A stretch of 64,000 nucleotides of DNA from Taenia hydatigena (GCA_036345935.2 JADWOT020000008.1:6714156-6778155), one strand, 5' to 3'; shown: positions 1 to 14,372, counted from the first letter of the stretch. Numbers and translations: made by a program. Notes: generated by a model not told the origin, from the sequence alone.

Positions 1-3000
1 AGAGACGGATGGGTATGCATTCGCCACGTACGGGCGCTCCATCCATAATCTCGAACTTGGCCAGCGTCTCCATATCAGTAAAGGTATTCACCGCGCCCAA
101 CCCTGTCGATTCGCGGCGTAGGATCTGTACCTCCATGTATTTAATCTTCACTCGAACGAGCAGAAAGTAGATCTTGCCCACTATCACGTCCTCCAAGTGA
201 TAGCTAGAAGCCAAATAAACAGGCGAGCATTCAATACCATTAGTCTCCGTAGGCTTTTCGCCACCTCTAATGAAACTCAACACACTTTTCAATTCATTTT
301 ACGAGTCGTTTGGTTAACCCATTAATCAGCCGAGGATCTTCGCTTACAAGTGGTGGCTGAAAAATAAGCAGACAAACGTCAACGCTAGTACCATCGCCGC
401 TCTTTCTTGAGACGTACACTGCAAGCCTTGCGCTCAAAATAAGCTTCAAAATTGCTGCTATAAGCACGACTTTGACGATTCATCGAATGAAAACATAGTC
501 ATGGACTGACAATGTTTAAAATCTGCCGCTCTATGCACGAAAAAATCGGAGAGGAGTTTGATGCCAGCAAAGTGCAAATTTAATGAAGGATGGTAGCATC
601 AAGCCGCCGATTGAGATTCAAAAGGAGAAATTTAAGTAAATTAATGCTCCGAAATAGAGTATTTTCTTCATCCATTCGGAGAATTGTAGAACAAACAAAA
701 ATGAAATCCTAAGGCGAATATATGAACCCAAAATGAAACCATTTTAAGCAATTCAGAGTGTCGCATAAATAATTTGGCGTGTCATGCCATTCCCATGTCT
801 GAAAAAATTTCGCATTTTTTGTGCAAAAGTGACAATTGTCACGTCTTCGACCAAATTCAAAACAGATCCGTGCATATTTAACAGGTAGAATAGTGTGTAA
901 GGGGAAAAGGCTTGTACCAGACTACTTGCGAAAAGGCGAATTCCCAGTAGAAAGCAGAAAAGTCAGCTTTACGTATAAACAAAAATAACCAATAGAACTA
1001 AACTATTCTTCCATCTGTTGCACTTTTAATGAAACTATAAGACAAACAAACAAGCTTGTGTGGTGTTTTGGGAAACCAAAATAATTGCATGTATACATTC
1101 TACCTGCTTCATTTAACGGAAATGGCCATTAAAATCTACCACTCGTTCCAAACGGGGCACAACGATGAAAGATTCGGCCTCTGGAAGCAAACAACTTAAC
1201 CCTAGCCACATCAGTCCAAACACTTTTAAGTGGGCAGATGCACCCGCTGCCCACCGCGTACACAAAAAGCGGTCTTGTGAAGGTGAAGTAGCGGCCTAGA
1301 AGTGCTTAGGTCTAGTGGATCGTTTTAAGTGATACATTTGTTTGCCTTCTGACCGGTAGAATGCAAATGTCAATTCGCATCACAAGTCCGACAGTCATTA
1401 GCCAGCAATCTGAAATGCACAAGGCGTTTTTATAATGTACTTGAAAGAAGTGAAGAACAAATGAAGTCATTGAAGCTTCTTGGTTTCTGACGGTACGGGT
1501 GACATTAATTTACCTAGTGGCTTCCGCAGCTTTTCCAGTTGATGTGGGCGAAAATGACATCAACGAAATCCACTGATGTTCAATCCTCCGTTTGAATCAA
1601 GCATAGAAGACTTTGCTTTTGAGTAACTAAAACAATTTCTGGATGGTAGGTCCTACTGTTGCAACCTCAACTTGCTGCAAAAATTTGGGAGAAACTTCAC
1701 CAGCCTTGGAATCACGTTAAACTCGATTGGCTAAAGAAGCCAAGCTAGAACCACATCAGGCTCAACTGAGTCTCCAGGAGGGCTTAAAATAAAGTGGCAC
1801 ATAGGACAAAGTAACGTGCACGAGCTTAACAGGTATCTACAAGTTACAGCAAGTCACTTCCATAGGATTGTGTCGATAAACACACGGTATTTTTAATCAC
1901 CTGGCCAATGCCATAAAGAGCGACCGAATCGTGCCTACTACCATTTGAGCGGTCTTTTGGTGCAAAGAGCTTTTAACTAGGGTGCCATACCACTGAGGCA
2001 CTAAAAATGCTGGGCTCTACATTTCAGAATCCAAGTTTTACATTCGGTCCCCACAACTTTCTAACGGGTGACCAATTGAAAGTAACATTTTCGCAGGTAC
2101 AATACACATCGAATAGTTAATAAGCATGAAAATTCAATCAGCATTTTCTCGATCAAACCAACTGACAGTGGGCTTTGAGAAAGCTTGGAGTTAAAAATTC
2201 ATGGTTAACTAGACTCGAGTATTTTTGCCATCGCGAGGTGATTTATGTACGTTCACTTTTGCACCTGACATAATGCCAAAAAATTTACAACGTCAACAGT
2301 CAACTGCTTGTCCATTGTGTAATGAAAAGAATTGTTTGAGCCACAAAAACCTTTAACTGAAAACGAGATGCACGTGAAAGTAAAAACTGAGTAGGGGATA
2401 TCTACAGAATGCTGAAAGTGAGGGGTTCAAAAAGAGTGAATCAAAATGCCTGTTTCTAAGTTAAACCAAGGATTTGCTGAGCGAAACTACAGCATGCAAT
2501 TTGTTAGGAGCATTTGCATTGGCAAAGTTCAAATCAAGTCTCCAGTGTGTCAACTTCGGGTGTCCATTCCCACACAGGCAAATTTATAATGATAAACGAA
2601 TGAATGAAATCACAAGCAACAAAGAAACTTAACATAACGCACCGAGCAGCTAGCGTGCATAAAAACACCGCTTTTGTTCGAGAGACTAAAAATTCGACCG
2701 CCCCGACCTCGAACACGGATTTTCACAGCGAGTTTGCGTAATGCTTAACCAGAGTAACATTTTTATTCACGAAGCAATTGACGGCAGGCTGTGTTGAGCA
2801 CTGCATAGCCACTGCTATAAATTTTGTTTTACTTAAGCAATTGGTAAAATGGAAGTTTAGCAAACCTTAGCCAAAGGTTTTAATATTCCTTAGCGAAAAA
2901 AGGCAAGATTTGGTCACCTGAAGGCTGAAATTTAAGCCAAGAATGTCTACGAGGAATAAATATCATTTTCACAAAAGCGAAACACTTTTGAAGCCAGGAG

Positions 3001-4949
3001 TGCCATATTTTTCCTTATTGGAAGTAAAATCTTATGCAATGCAAAGCACCAAACAATAGCAAGTAAGATCCGTCCATAAAATGGATACAATCATGACGGC
3101 GTGAACAAAGTGCATGATGTCACAAAAAGACGCTGATTACCTCTTTTCAAGAGTTTCCACCGTTATCACGGCGTTCTCTGCCACAAATGAGGTACGCAAA
3201 GTGTTAAATGTAGTTTGGATAAATTATATAGATTCCCGATGGATTACGGTATTTCCGATGGAAGCAAAGCATTCAGAGGACTATATTTTGTGCCTTTCCC
3301 AAACTTGTCAGAGTTTCGAAACACTATTTCATATGGATACCTTCGAAAGCTCTGGCTTTTGGCGCTCTATTTAAAGGCAAAGGTAGACCAGTCTTTCTAC
3401 GTTACTCCTGTCATTTTTAATTTTCCTGATTGACCTCCAATTATTTTCAGTCCATTTGTCATCAAACGTCAAGTCGTTACCTCAGCCTTACTTATGAAAC
3501 GTGATAATCAAACCCAGCCATTAAGCATTTAATAAAGGGACAAGTGCCTCGGAAGCTAACGAAAAACTGGCTTACAGCAACGAATTGCATGTGAAGCATG
3601 TGCATATGACACCCAGCGCTAAGATCGATGGGCTTAACATTAAGGGATTCATTGAAAACGAGATGTGTTCGAGGGACACTCACCAGGAAGCATTGTATTC
3701 GAATTCGATATGGAGACTGTCCTCAATGCCCACCTCCATTTGGATGTTGATGTCAGGCTGTTGAGGCTTGTGGTAGGAGTGCACGAGTATGTCCAGCTCC
3801 TTTGTTAAATCCATAAATCGCTTCACCACTGTCAACCGCAGGAAGTATCTGAAAAAAAGATGAAATGGATAAAGAGAAAACAAATGCGCGAAAGTTCTTA
3901 GTCCCAACCGCGATAGTTCGATAGCAATGGGGCGATAAACTGCAATAAAAAAGAAGGAAAGTGCTTCAGACTCAAGTAGTAAAAAGCCACTGATGGACGC
4001 CTCTAAATTGTTGAAAAATGATATTTGGATGTGAAACCACAGAAATGATTACTGTTGGGCCCATTAGCAATGCCAGAAGGGGAGCACCAAATATAAGATG
4101 AAATTCTAAGGGAGATCGACCAATGAATCAGTGAGAGTCCACGCGGGCGCCGCAGCACTCTTGATACTTTGAAAGGGACTATAAGGGACTATAAGGGCCT
4201 GTTGCCAGTAAAACGTTTAAATTTATGAGAAGAATTTAGTCTCCCAATGGTTCGCATTAGGGGGTGTAAAAATGACAAAATAACGAGTCTTAGTGTTTGA
4301 AAAATACTAAGAGATCTAGTGCAGCTTCGATCTAACTTATCAGGCAGAACGGTTAACTAAGACTGTAGCAGCAGCTGGATTGAAAGTGGAAGTATGGTTA
4401 CAGGATCAATAAATAAAACCAAAGAAGTTGAAGTATAAATCAGACTTTTGGGCATGGCAAAATCCAATTATCATTGCTAGAGGTATTTCACTTCTAAAAC
4501 TTGGGAAAACTCATGTATCTGTACAATAGACAGAAAATGATTTTTTCAACTAACCTGAGGTGAACATTGGAGCCAGAGTAGGATTCAAAAGGCATCTCAA
4601 CATTTTCAAACAGGAAGGGATAAGTCGTCGAGGACTGGGAGAGAATTCCTGGACGAGCCAACTCCTGCGTTCGATTAAGAAATTCATCCCGACTGCCCCG
4701 ATCGGAGAAGAAGTCAATGTAACCGATAAGCTCTATTTTGATACCCTGGTATTCCAATTTACTGCCTCGTTTCAGAGAGATGGTGACTTGACCCGAGATA
4801 CTCTCGCCATTGTAAAACACGGGCAAAAGACATGTCTGTTGCTGGTCTGACTTCACCTCAACAAATTTCCGATTGGTTAGATTGTTCAAGGAAATATCTA
4901 TGGAAGCACTTTGACCGATACCGAGAAAGTTCTGAAAAAAATCATCCAT
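1..4949 (-). CDS. VPS26: VPS26, retromer subunit (3' end beyond window)
   Basis: Arrestin-fold subunit of the retromer complex (VPS26-VPS29-VPS35), which sorts cargo from endosomes back to the Golgi or plasma membrane. Three exons are visible on the minus strand: 4949-4555, 3848-3684 and 203-1 (continuing off the left edge). Phases match, and the joined protein follows animal VPS26 closely, with recognisable stretches YNGESISGQVTISLK, MEVGIEDSLHIEFEYN and YHLEDVIVGKIYFLLVR, ending in the window at GECIPIRL. The start is put at MDDFF because this gives the family's usual N-terminus; an in-frame ATG 22 codons upstream (5015) would add a hydrophobic leader not expected in a cytosolic protein. 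Introns are 706 nt and 3480 nt. The last third of the protein lies outside the window. The family call is secure; the start codon is inferred. Confidence 0.95.
204..3683 (-). other. Long intron of VPS26
   Basis: A 3.5 kb intron separates the second and third visible VPS26 exons, with donor gtgagt and acceptor ttctag read on the minus strand. I see only short spurious open frames inside it and no repeat, RNA gene or nested gene I can support. Confidence 0.8.
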
Positions 4950-6462
4950 TTTGCCAAGGTTTGAGAAAACATTGGTTAAGAATAATGAGAGTGTTTGGAA
5001 CAAAAAAATAGGCATAAATGTTTAGTGCAGTGCACGCAGAGACTGTTAGCGATTCCCCTATAGTGGAAGAGAACACTACTTCATTTTGAAAATTGGGACA
5101 TCTGATCTCATTACAAGATTCCGTTCACATATGTGACGCTCAAGATCGTGAGCAGAACTAAACGTTGTTAGAACGGCAAAACCGAGGCAGCTGTAAGAAA
5201 TAGCACTTAAAGGGAAGGCGGTAGGTTCCACGTAGGAAGGTTCATTAACCTAGGGAATTATGGGGTGGCGTTAGCTGTCAGCATTGATCAAACAGAAACA
5301 GTGAAAAGCTGATCAGTTAAAAAACCAAAAGTTACGTGGAAAATAAGCAGGGAATGATGTGACTAAACTAGGCAATGCGTATCAAGATCAATACCAAAAT
5401 CGTGGAAGTTAAAACAAACATCTGACTGCTACCAGTCACCCACCACGACAAAATTATCGCTAGAAATAGTTGCGCGATTGGAAGAAGTGCAAAAAATAAT
5501 TCAGAGGTTACAACTGCATACCATAATAAAAATAAGCTATGTAGCCAGTCGACTGTTATCACCGTGCACTAAGTACCACATATCTCCATTTATTATTGGC
5601 TTCAAGGTTGTGCCGTTAAAATCAGCCCGATTTCTAATTTAGGTCTGTATTTTCTGGCCTTTCACAAACACCTAGTAAAAAATAGCATGACTTTTAGTGC
5701 TTTCTTGCCAATTGATTGTAAAGTTATTCTCGTATCTTCACCAGGTGGGCTAGCCTTTGGTCCACACCAGTGGTCTCAACTCCTGCTATGCGGCAACAGT
5801 ACGTAATCTGGCCGAGTATCATATCTTATTTCATCTTCACAAAAGTTTGAGGGCACTGCAATAATAATAAGTCTAATTTAAAAGTATATTTGAATAAACA
5901 TGAGTAAAAGGCCACCGCAACGTACTGAATGTGTTGAGTGCTATCCAATAACGAAACTAGTTTTTGAATATTAGCATAACGAAACTACGTATAATTCTAC
6001 ACTGTAGTATTTACTCTTGTGTTTGCGGTTCTGCTATTTTTATATATTGTCCAAATTCTCCTTGAAAAGCTGGGATTTCACTAGTAAGGCCCAAGGACCG
6101 TGTTGCAGGGATGAAGTATAACCCGGAAAAGCCGGGGTGTTCGCAAAATCAAGGCACTACACACTCTCACTCTTATTTGAGAGGCAATCGGGCAAAATGT
6201 CTGTGTTCGCCAGCAAAGATTCTATCATAATCCTTGACAAAGAAACCTGTTATTCATTTGTTTGTGTAATTCTGGTGACCAAATTACTAATAAATTGAAT
6301 TGAATAAGGTGTGAGGTAGCTTCGTGCACTTAGAAGGGATGCTGGAATACCACCGAGTAGGCCACACCCACCTAAGTTTTATTAGCTTAAGACCCCATCC
6401 TCCATGACGCAAGTAATCACCCTAATCCGATTTTTCCACCATAAAACTAGACGGAATGAAAA
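4950..6462. other. Intergenic region, nothing recognised
   Basis: Between the 5' end of VPS26 and the 3' end of the coiled-coil gene, both on the minus strand. No exon with good splice sites and no repeat was recognised. The part next to 4949 must hold the VPS26 5' UTR and promoter. Confidence 0.5.
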
Positions 6463-6468
6463 TTTATT
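6463..6468 (-). terminator. Poly(A) signal AATAAA for the coiled-coil gene
   Basis: AATAAA on the minus strand (TTTATT on the plus strand) lies about 60 nt past the proposed stop codon at 6529. This supports a gene 3' end here. Confidence 0.5.
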
Positions 6469-6528
6469 GACATTTTAGCGATGAATGGGTTTCATTTGCT
6501 CCCGCTCTTGTAGGCATGATGCTTGATA

Positions 6529-9500
6529 TCACTTAAAATTCCATTTGGCACAATGGGAAGGTCTTGACCCTGAAATGGAATCGCGGTTAGCAGAGGACAA
6601 ATACGAAAAATGCAAACATAGTAGGTTATGTAATTGTAGTGAAAAGGTATTTGATGGAATGGAATGGAATGGGTGGGGGAGGGGAGTGATTTCGGGTGTA
6701 CTGGTGGGCTTCTGACGTTTGAGGCCGTGTGAGGGAGTTGGTGGCCCAGCAAATCCGGACCAGGGCTTGGAGCCCCTATTCCCTCAGTTCACTTTGTACG
6801 CTGGAGCTGGCATCTCTATAATACAATAATATGATTTCAGGAATGGATTTAAAGAAGGCACTTGGTTACTGCGGATGCGTGCGTCTTGGCAAAATATATA
6901 ATGAGGAATCATGTGCAGTTTTTAGCGTAGAAATCCGGCTAGGGACACCTCAAAGCCAATTATTAAGCAAAATACTAGCTTTAAGGTTATGAATTGTGAA
7001 GTCGAAGCTGCACAGTGTGAGTTAATACCTGTCAAATCAGAAAGGACGTTGGATGCGGAATATTACGTCACGAGGAACGCTAGAGACAGGTGTTTCTCCG
7101 AAAGGCTCAGTGGCACTTGGCACCGCGTCTGCCTTCCAAGGGTTCAGTCGCACAAAGATCAAGGGTTTCTTCTAGCTACCAAGCGCTTACTTGGAACATT
7201 TTACATTTTTTGGGTGAAGATAATAGCAATTTGAGGCAATGAGAATTTGGTAGTCTCATCACGTAGGTCAGCCCTATTCTATTTGATATTTTGAATCCTT
7301 GTGGATGAAGCCTTGGTCATGTTGTGCTATGCATAACACAGAGCTGGCATCTTTCTTCCAAATGTGACTGAAAACCACTTTGTTATGCATGTGAGAGAAG
7401 TTTTTTGATTTCAATGGACTTCGATTAACGGCTTTGGATCATGATGTAGTCGTAATTAAAGAGTTCTCGCGATGCTATCGTGTTGAACAACAACATCACA
7501 AAGGAGAAAGTCGTTCATTATTTCCAAGGCAAAAAACAATGGAAATAAGCCAAATAGGCAAGGACTGCCACACGGTGCCAACGTGATTATTCTTACTTTT
7601 CCGTTCTATTCCAATTCAACTACGAAGTTAGTAGCATGACGCGAAACTTTGTGAACACTGCCTAAAACTCACCTGCCATCCTCTATAACGCCTTGGAGAT
7701 TAACTCAGACGCTGCATTGACGCCGTTGTTAATCAAAGCAATTTCGAAAGAATAACAACTGAACAATCCCCTAAGCGCATCAAAAGACAGGTGCCAGCTG
7801 TGAATAGCCAACTCTCGAATCCTCACAAGAGCAGGATCATCGAAACAACGTCAAAATTCGGCAGTCACTTCAGCTTAAAGTTTCACAGAGCGGATTATTA
7901 GGTTAAAGCTTACAATATTAGCTCATTAAATCTTATCGTTGTAATAACTGGGGATCAAATCCGATATGTGGCTGTGATTCATTCAAATAACGATAATGAG
8001 TATAGGGCATACCTCCGTGAAGTTAATTTTTCGCTATGCTCGCTTTAGACCATTATCGAGCCATTTGAAATACTTTATGCTCAATTCTCCACACTGTATT
8101 TCGCAACTGCCCAAATGAAAGAGTAAGAGCAGGGCTTGAAACGTAAGAAGTGCTTTGTAACGGAATAACAGCCCCAGTCTCAGGTCTGGGGCTATGTTTG
8201 CTGCCTTGTGCTAAAAATTCACAGCTTATGAGGGATAACTTGGGCACTGCGAAGTAGGACACTAACACTAGCGCGAGACCCCAATAATGACTTAACAGGA
8301 AATCCAATTCGAATCTATTGCCCACCTTGAGCTGGAACACCAGAGGGCTTCTTCAACGTGGAGGCCGGTGTTGACTGCATGCTACGCGGCAGTGTTCCAC
8401 GCGAACGAAGCGGCAACGTGGACTGAAAGTGTTTGCGCAGAGTGTCGGTGAACTTTGGTGCCGTGTCCATCAAGCCCTGGGCCCAGGCCTCGGCCTCTGA
8501 GCAGGTTTCGCACGGCGGACATGTCGCCTCGTCTGGAATCTGCTCACCTTTGTGACTTTAAGAGTATACACAACGCTCTCAATTGCACAATCCACGTGAC
8601 AATATCCTCAAATGCTTTGCTTATACCCCATAAAAGAAGCTCAGAAATGTAATCAAGGCGTAGGATAATATGAAAACGTGTACTGAGTTACATAAGCTAA
8701 TGAACCTAACAGTTTTCATCACTAACTTTAAGTCATAAAAAGGTAGCTTTTCGGTATAACTTTCTAACTTACCCATGGACAGCGAGATTGGGGTATGTTC
8801 GAGGATGCTTGGAACAGCTGTGCGTGCACTCACCGTACCATCTAGGAGCACATTGAATAGATTTAGGGAAATGAGGGCGCAAAATGCAGAACATATGATT
8901 TGCGAATGCATTTGAACGCACATTTTTAGTTTGGTGGAAAAACTTTGCTGAATTCACTGATATAAGGGACATCGCCCCTTCTTGCAATGCTAAGCGCTCT
9001 TAAAGCTCGCGGCTAAACTCTGGTCCCGGTCGTGAGCTAAACGTACCGTAAACACTTGAGACAAAGCTTTGATAGGTTTCCGAAAGCAAGATAAGTTGTA
9101 CATGAACTGTACTTACATTTGAATCTGAAGAATAAGTGAACAACCAAAATTTAGTTCACATTGTTGCCTGCTTATTGGAAGGATGTGATGCGTAATGCTT
9201 TACGCGGGAATTAAAGTAGGTCAAACCAGTGGAACGTTATGCATGAAAACATTACTTGATCACAGCCATAAAAGCAAATTATCGCGCACATAATGCCAGG
9301 TAAACGGCTTCAAGAATACACAAAAAGCAAAGGTTTATTCTGTTTATAATACTACTCTGGCGCATTTCTAACCTAATGGCCTAGGTATGCGACTTTCACG
9401 ATTTGAACAGAGTAGATTTTCACAAGCAATAGAGTTGTGCACAAAAACATGTCCCGTTGTTGCAATTCTCTGGATTCTCTATCACCAGTGCAGCCGTAAA

Positions 9501-12500
9501 GCATATTGACGGGACGGTCAAACTTACTGTTTTGTTGAAGCGTCGATAATCCGACTTCGTCTCAACTCATTATTCTCCGCCTCAAGCACTTGAACGTTTT
9601 GCTCCAGCTGGTCGATTCTTGAATCCTGGTTGACGATGTGGTCGTACATCTCACTGTTCCTCTGCTGTAATGAGGTGGTCTCCGTCTTTAAGATTTCGTA
9701 TTCCTTCGTCATGGCATTGTACTCCGACATCACATGGTGCAGCAACTTTGCTCGGCGCTCGGCTTTGATTTTGAGGTCTTTGAACTGTCAAAGCAAATAG
9801 CGGATTTAATTGAAGGCGACTTGTGCTATTTGTGGTTATCAAAGGATACTTAAAAGCATTACTTTTATGATGCAAATAAGAGACGTGACATGGCACCCAA
9901 GAGTGGTTGAAGAAAACCTTTCTCAATGCAATCCCTTTCAAACCAGAAAGACTAAAGCACCATCTTTATGCCATAATGTGGTATTTGAGAAGGTCGTGCT
10001 AAACAATTGTGAGTTCAACGGGAAATCAAGTATATGGAAATTATTTGCAGAATTCTACCTACCAGTCAGTAATGACAGGTTTCGTAGAAAATGGCATATT
10101 ACCCACAGAGTTCAAATGTTTGTTAGCCTTAGAAAGGAAAGATACCCGCACAGCTTCCTTAAACGAAGCTATATGATTCGCAGCAGAAATTTTTTGGCTC
10201 GGATACGTTGATTTACGCTCTTTGCCTCTTTTTGGAATGAAAGGACTAATTCTAGTGACTTTAAACCTCGATAGTGCAATATTATATATCCGCAGCTCCG
10301 TTTCAAAGTTACGCCAATGCCAAAACCTGTCCCGGAAAAAAACGGCAATCACGTGTAACAGGAACTTGAAGGAGCTGGTGGAAGACCAAGAAATTGTACG
10401 ACATTGCCTCAGAACTTATGTAGTGATAGGACTGCTCACCTACCAAACTCGTATACTAATCATAAGCGGATTTGTGAATTATGGCGCAAGTAGGTAAATA
10501 AATGTAACGAATTCAGGTTTTCAGCAAAACATTTATTTACGGACGAGTTTCTATGAGGTCAGTGCGCATCTACCTCAAATATCGCCTAAATGCCGTTCAC
10601 AGCCCCTCAAGTCACGTTTTCCTCGTCCTTGCACGCAAAGCAGAGGCAGCCAGAGCTTGGTTATGTGACTCCATGACATGGAAAGTTTCACTGCGTACTG
10701 TTGCACAAATCAGAATGGCAATTTAATTTCCTAGGTTAAGCGCTACTTATTTCGAAGTTCCACAAAATAAGTAGGTGGTTCAGGTAAGTCCACGCAGCGC
10801 TGTTCTGAGTCAAACTTTAATTTATTCAGGAGGCAAAAATTATGCATGCAAAAACGACAATTAGCCAGCAGATAAATCCTTAAAGTTACTCATTCAAAAT
10901 GAATGAAATTATCAGTTCCTTTGAGATCACAATACATATTTTACGCCTGCATGGTACACAATTGCAGTGGTTTGTTGCATTCCCATAAGTTTTCACAAGT
11001 AAAAATTCGTTTAAATACTGTAGAGAACTTCGCAGTGCTTCGAGGTCAGTCAATACGATTTTGTAAGCAATAATTACTAATCGGATTCCCAACATCAGTT
11101 GGGAAACTTTGTACTTAGGGCACACTGTAGCACCGTCGAACCTTCCCTAAAGGCGAAAGGAGGCCAAATGCCTAAGCTGAATATGTGTTGCTGTTGTACA
11201 GAGGGACTGGAGGGGGAATTGATGGCATAACCCAAAAGCGATGCTATACAGCGGAAGAAAAAAAGGGGGAGCTTTAAGTATCCCCAAAACCAAATATTTT
11301 ACTTTATTTTAATATTACGGGATCATCTTACACTAAGTGCAATATTTCAAGCTCCTGCTCAGCTCTCGGTTCTGCTAAGTGGTCCCTTTAGGCTCCGAAA
11401 AATTGGTAGGAATTTAGCATCGCATCACTTCCAAAAAACTGCCTTTTTGTGCACCATTTCTACACACCGTTGTGTTGGTGAGCACGTGCGTTTGACACGG
11501 ATTCTTCGGCTGTGCTGAGACCCCTACTTGCGAGCCTCCGCACCTCCGAATAGCACAGATGCAAAGACTACGTCAGGTTATAAAAGACCAGTAAAAATGA
11601 AATAACGCTTTACTTTGGGAGGAAATCCCCCATCCACACGATTCCAAAGGCTTATTGCTTCGCCTATGTCATGGCACAAATAGTCACTCATGAGTCAGGG
11701 TATGAGCGAAATTGAATCCGTGTTGGATGACTGTGAACAACAGCGTCTCACTCACATCCCGTTTGTGTGTAGGCGAATCACAGATTTGGCATCGTTGATT
11801 CACCCTTATGGTTTGAGCAGAGAGTGGAAAAACTTCACGTGTGAGTCATACATGATCAACATAATTTTGGGTGACATTTCCAACTGGGTTTATTGGGAGC
11901 AAACATTTCAAGAGAATGTGGTTCTTTATTAATAATTAATAAATACTATCCGACCCAATTCTGTTTAGCCATCGTGAAAAGTGAAAGATAATTGCAGCAC
12001 AACTCGGAAGAAAGATTCCATTAATTACCAGCAACTTAAGACTCGTTCCGTTTGACAGCCAGTTAGCATCGACTGACAATTTGCTCATAAAGTTTTGCTC
12101 AGCACTTCCACTCAAGTGTGATGGCTTCCAGGGTAGGTGAAACGTCAGATAGTGTAACAGCCAACTCTATAGTTAAATAATGAGGTCGTTCTGGTAGTTC
12201 ATTGATATAGTATTCCATCTATATTACCCCCCGAGTATACACTACACACACCAACATACTGCAGCCCAATCGGCAATATTAATGGGGCAATTGAGCAGAA
12301 AACATTTCCACTTACTTAAGTAATTGTTCTGAGAATAAGAGGTCAAGGTGAAAAACTTAAAATCCCCAAAGTACGTTTAATTATTTTTGCCCCAAGATGA
12401 CGACTGAACAGAGGGACTTAAAGGACGCTATCATTACATCAACAGTGACCTTTAAATGCATATACTTTCAAACAAATTATGAAAAATTCCAATGCAAACG

Positions 12501-13211
12501 AAAATTTGTTATATTTTAAATTAGTATTCACTTTTTTGGTCCACATTTACTGTAATCTTCGTGAACAATGCGGCTGTCTGAAGTATGCGATACTAGCTTA
12601 AACAACTTTGAATTAGAACGGTCACATTTCTGTTAATAAATATTACTTACACGAGAAAGAACCTCTTCGAGCTGTGCCTTGAGCTCAGCATTCTCTCCGT
12701 CCTTCTTCTCCAACTCGGATTTCAGGTCCATAGTGCTGTACTCACTGCTCATGACGTCTTGGTGTATTTGAGCTTGAAGTTTACAGAGTTGTGCTTTGAG
12801 ATCGATGACACGACAGTTCAGTACCTTGACACTCCTTTCGAAAAGACAAGAGGTAGAGATGACTAAATGAGGCGGCGAAACTGTCTTCTGGGGTATGAGT
12901 ACAGACGCTCACGATTGCACACCAATAGGCATGGCACTGTTGTCACATTGGTGCAGAACAAGCAGTACTTACGCAATCACTCCATTGTGCTGTTACACCT
13001 CAATAAGCCAATGCTATCAGGATCTGTTTGGCCATTATTCACAAGGCAACTCCGCTCCCCCTCCCCCCCCCGCAACAAAGTAATTATACAATACTCATAA
13101 ATTATGCAACGTTCTGACGCAGTGCCTATTAAGTACTCACCTGATGCTTTCGTTTAGAGTCTGTTGCAAACGATGGCAGTCGGAACATCCTCCGTGTGAC
13201 AAAACCATCAT
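6529..13211 (-). CDS. Coiled-coil protein of unknown family, about 260 aa
   Basis: I do not recognise this gene. Five minus-strand exons join in frame: 13211-13141, 12834-12651, 9784-9528, 8555-8326 and 6569-6529. The N-terminus (MMVLSHGGCSDCHRLQQTL) is cysteine- and histidine-containing. Residues ~20-165 are a long, nearly continuous coiled coil (for example LKAQLCKLQAQIHQD and IDQLEQNVQVLEAENNEL). The tail is basic and Ser/Thr/Pro-rich (RSRGTLPRSMQSTPAST), so it may be phosphorylated. Exons 1-4 have consistent phases and good splice sites. The last exon is weaker: it fits phase and is followed by AATAAA, but a second frame through it is also open. The long introns (up to 2.9 kb) contrast with the compact genes elsewhere. 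An upstream exon is possible, since the frame stays open to the acceptor at 13217. A structural or vesicle-tether role would be a guess. Confidence 0.65.
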
Positions 13212-13217
13212 ACTTGC

Positions 13218-14220
13218 CTACAATATATGGATTGAATAAATATGGAGAAGTGAAGTGATGGGTACTGAGCACACAAGGATACGGATGAATGGGTTCTCAG
13301 TTTTGAAACTGTTTCCAACTTCCTCACATTGCATACATGTACATAAATTGACAGGCAAGTAATTATAAATAACGAAAGTAAGTAGAACTAGGGCGGACTA
13401 CATACAGAGCAGGAAACCGTTTCGAACTCTTAACTGCAGACCTGGTTTATAAACCCCGGCTGACGACCACTTAAGTGCGGAATACGTACCAAACATCCAA
13501 CTGCGGCGGTAGCGCGGTCTTACCACCAAAATGTACGAATTGTGTTGCAGTGACGGTTCCATCACGAAGGGGTTTTAGACTTTATACTTCCTATCGGTGA
13601 GCATAACTGAACGAGCACCTTCCAACTTATCCCTCAGCAAAACAGCTTTTATGAATGAGCAGGTGCCGAGGCTGTTTAAAGTCACAGTTGTGAGAGTGAG
13701 ATCTCAAGAGGGTCGTCATTTTGGCACAGTAAAGCTCCAAAATACGTAGAGCTGTATGCGTATCAGCACAAGAAGAAAGACCACATGAGGGAGACGTCAG
13801 TGTACAAATATATATTATTCAACAAATTCTACAAATGGTTTCTGAGCTCCATTTGCCCTGAAGAATGGTCTTGAAGTGTTACAAATCAAGTACTAATGAG
13901 AGATTATTTTCCACCTAATTTTGTTAATGAAAAGCTGTAAATCAAGCGGATGACCTCCGATTCCTAAGCATTTCTTTGCAATAGTAAAACCAGTACTTAA
14001 GTATTATCAAGTCAAGTCAAAATTAGTATAACTATTGATGAAACAGCTCGAATTACACTGAACGGAGACAGGTAAGTAGCATGTCTAGCAGCCAGATGAG
14101 AATGAAACTTCGGATGTAGACACCAACATTGAACAAGTGACGTTCGGATCGCATCCGACTGAGCACATTGACTCGCATAGTGACACTGTAATACTTTGGT
14201 TGTTAGAACTGCCGTTTTCT
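13218..14220. other. Intergenic, nothing recognised
   Basis: No exon-like open frame with splice sites. The region upstream of 13217 should include the promoter or an undetected 5' exon of the coiled-coil gene. Confidence 0.4.
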
Positions 14221-14372
14221 GTCAAGGTCACAGAGGTGGCCATATTGCCCTAGCTGCGTGGGCTGGCCTCTGAGCCATGCCAGCAGCCTTTTCCCCTCTG
14301 TCCGGTGAATATATGTATTCTACCCCGCCACTTTGCCTTCTTTTGCCCTAAGGGAGCCTCGGGACGCTACAG
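14221..14372 (-). repeat. Dispersed repeat, copy 1 (SINE-like)
   Basis: Read on the minus strand, this segment carries the core GCCCACGCAGCTAGGGCAAT preceded by a GCTGCTGGCATGGC block and followed by a CACCTCTGTGACC block. The same ordered blocks recur on the plus strand near 46.3 kb and 47.3 kb. Similarity extends about 150 bp and is imperfect, as expected of an old short interspersed element. No coding potential is evident. Confidence 0.7.
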
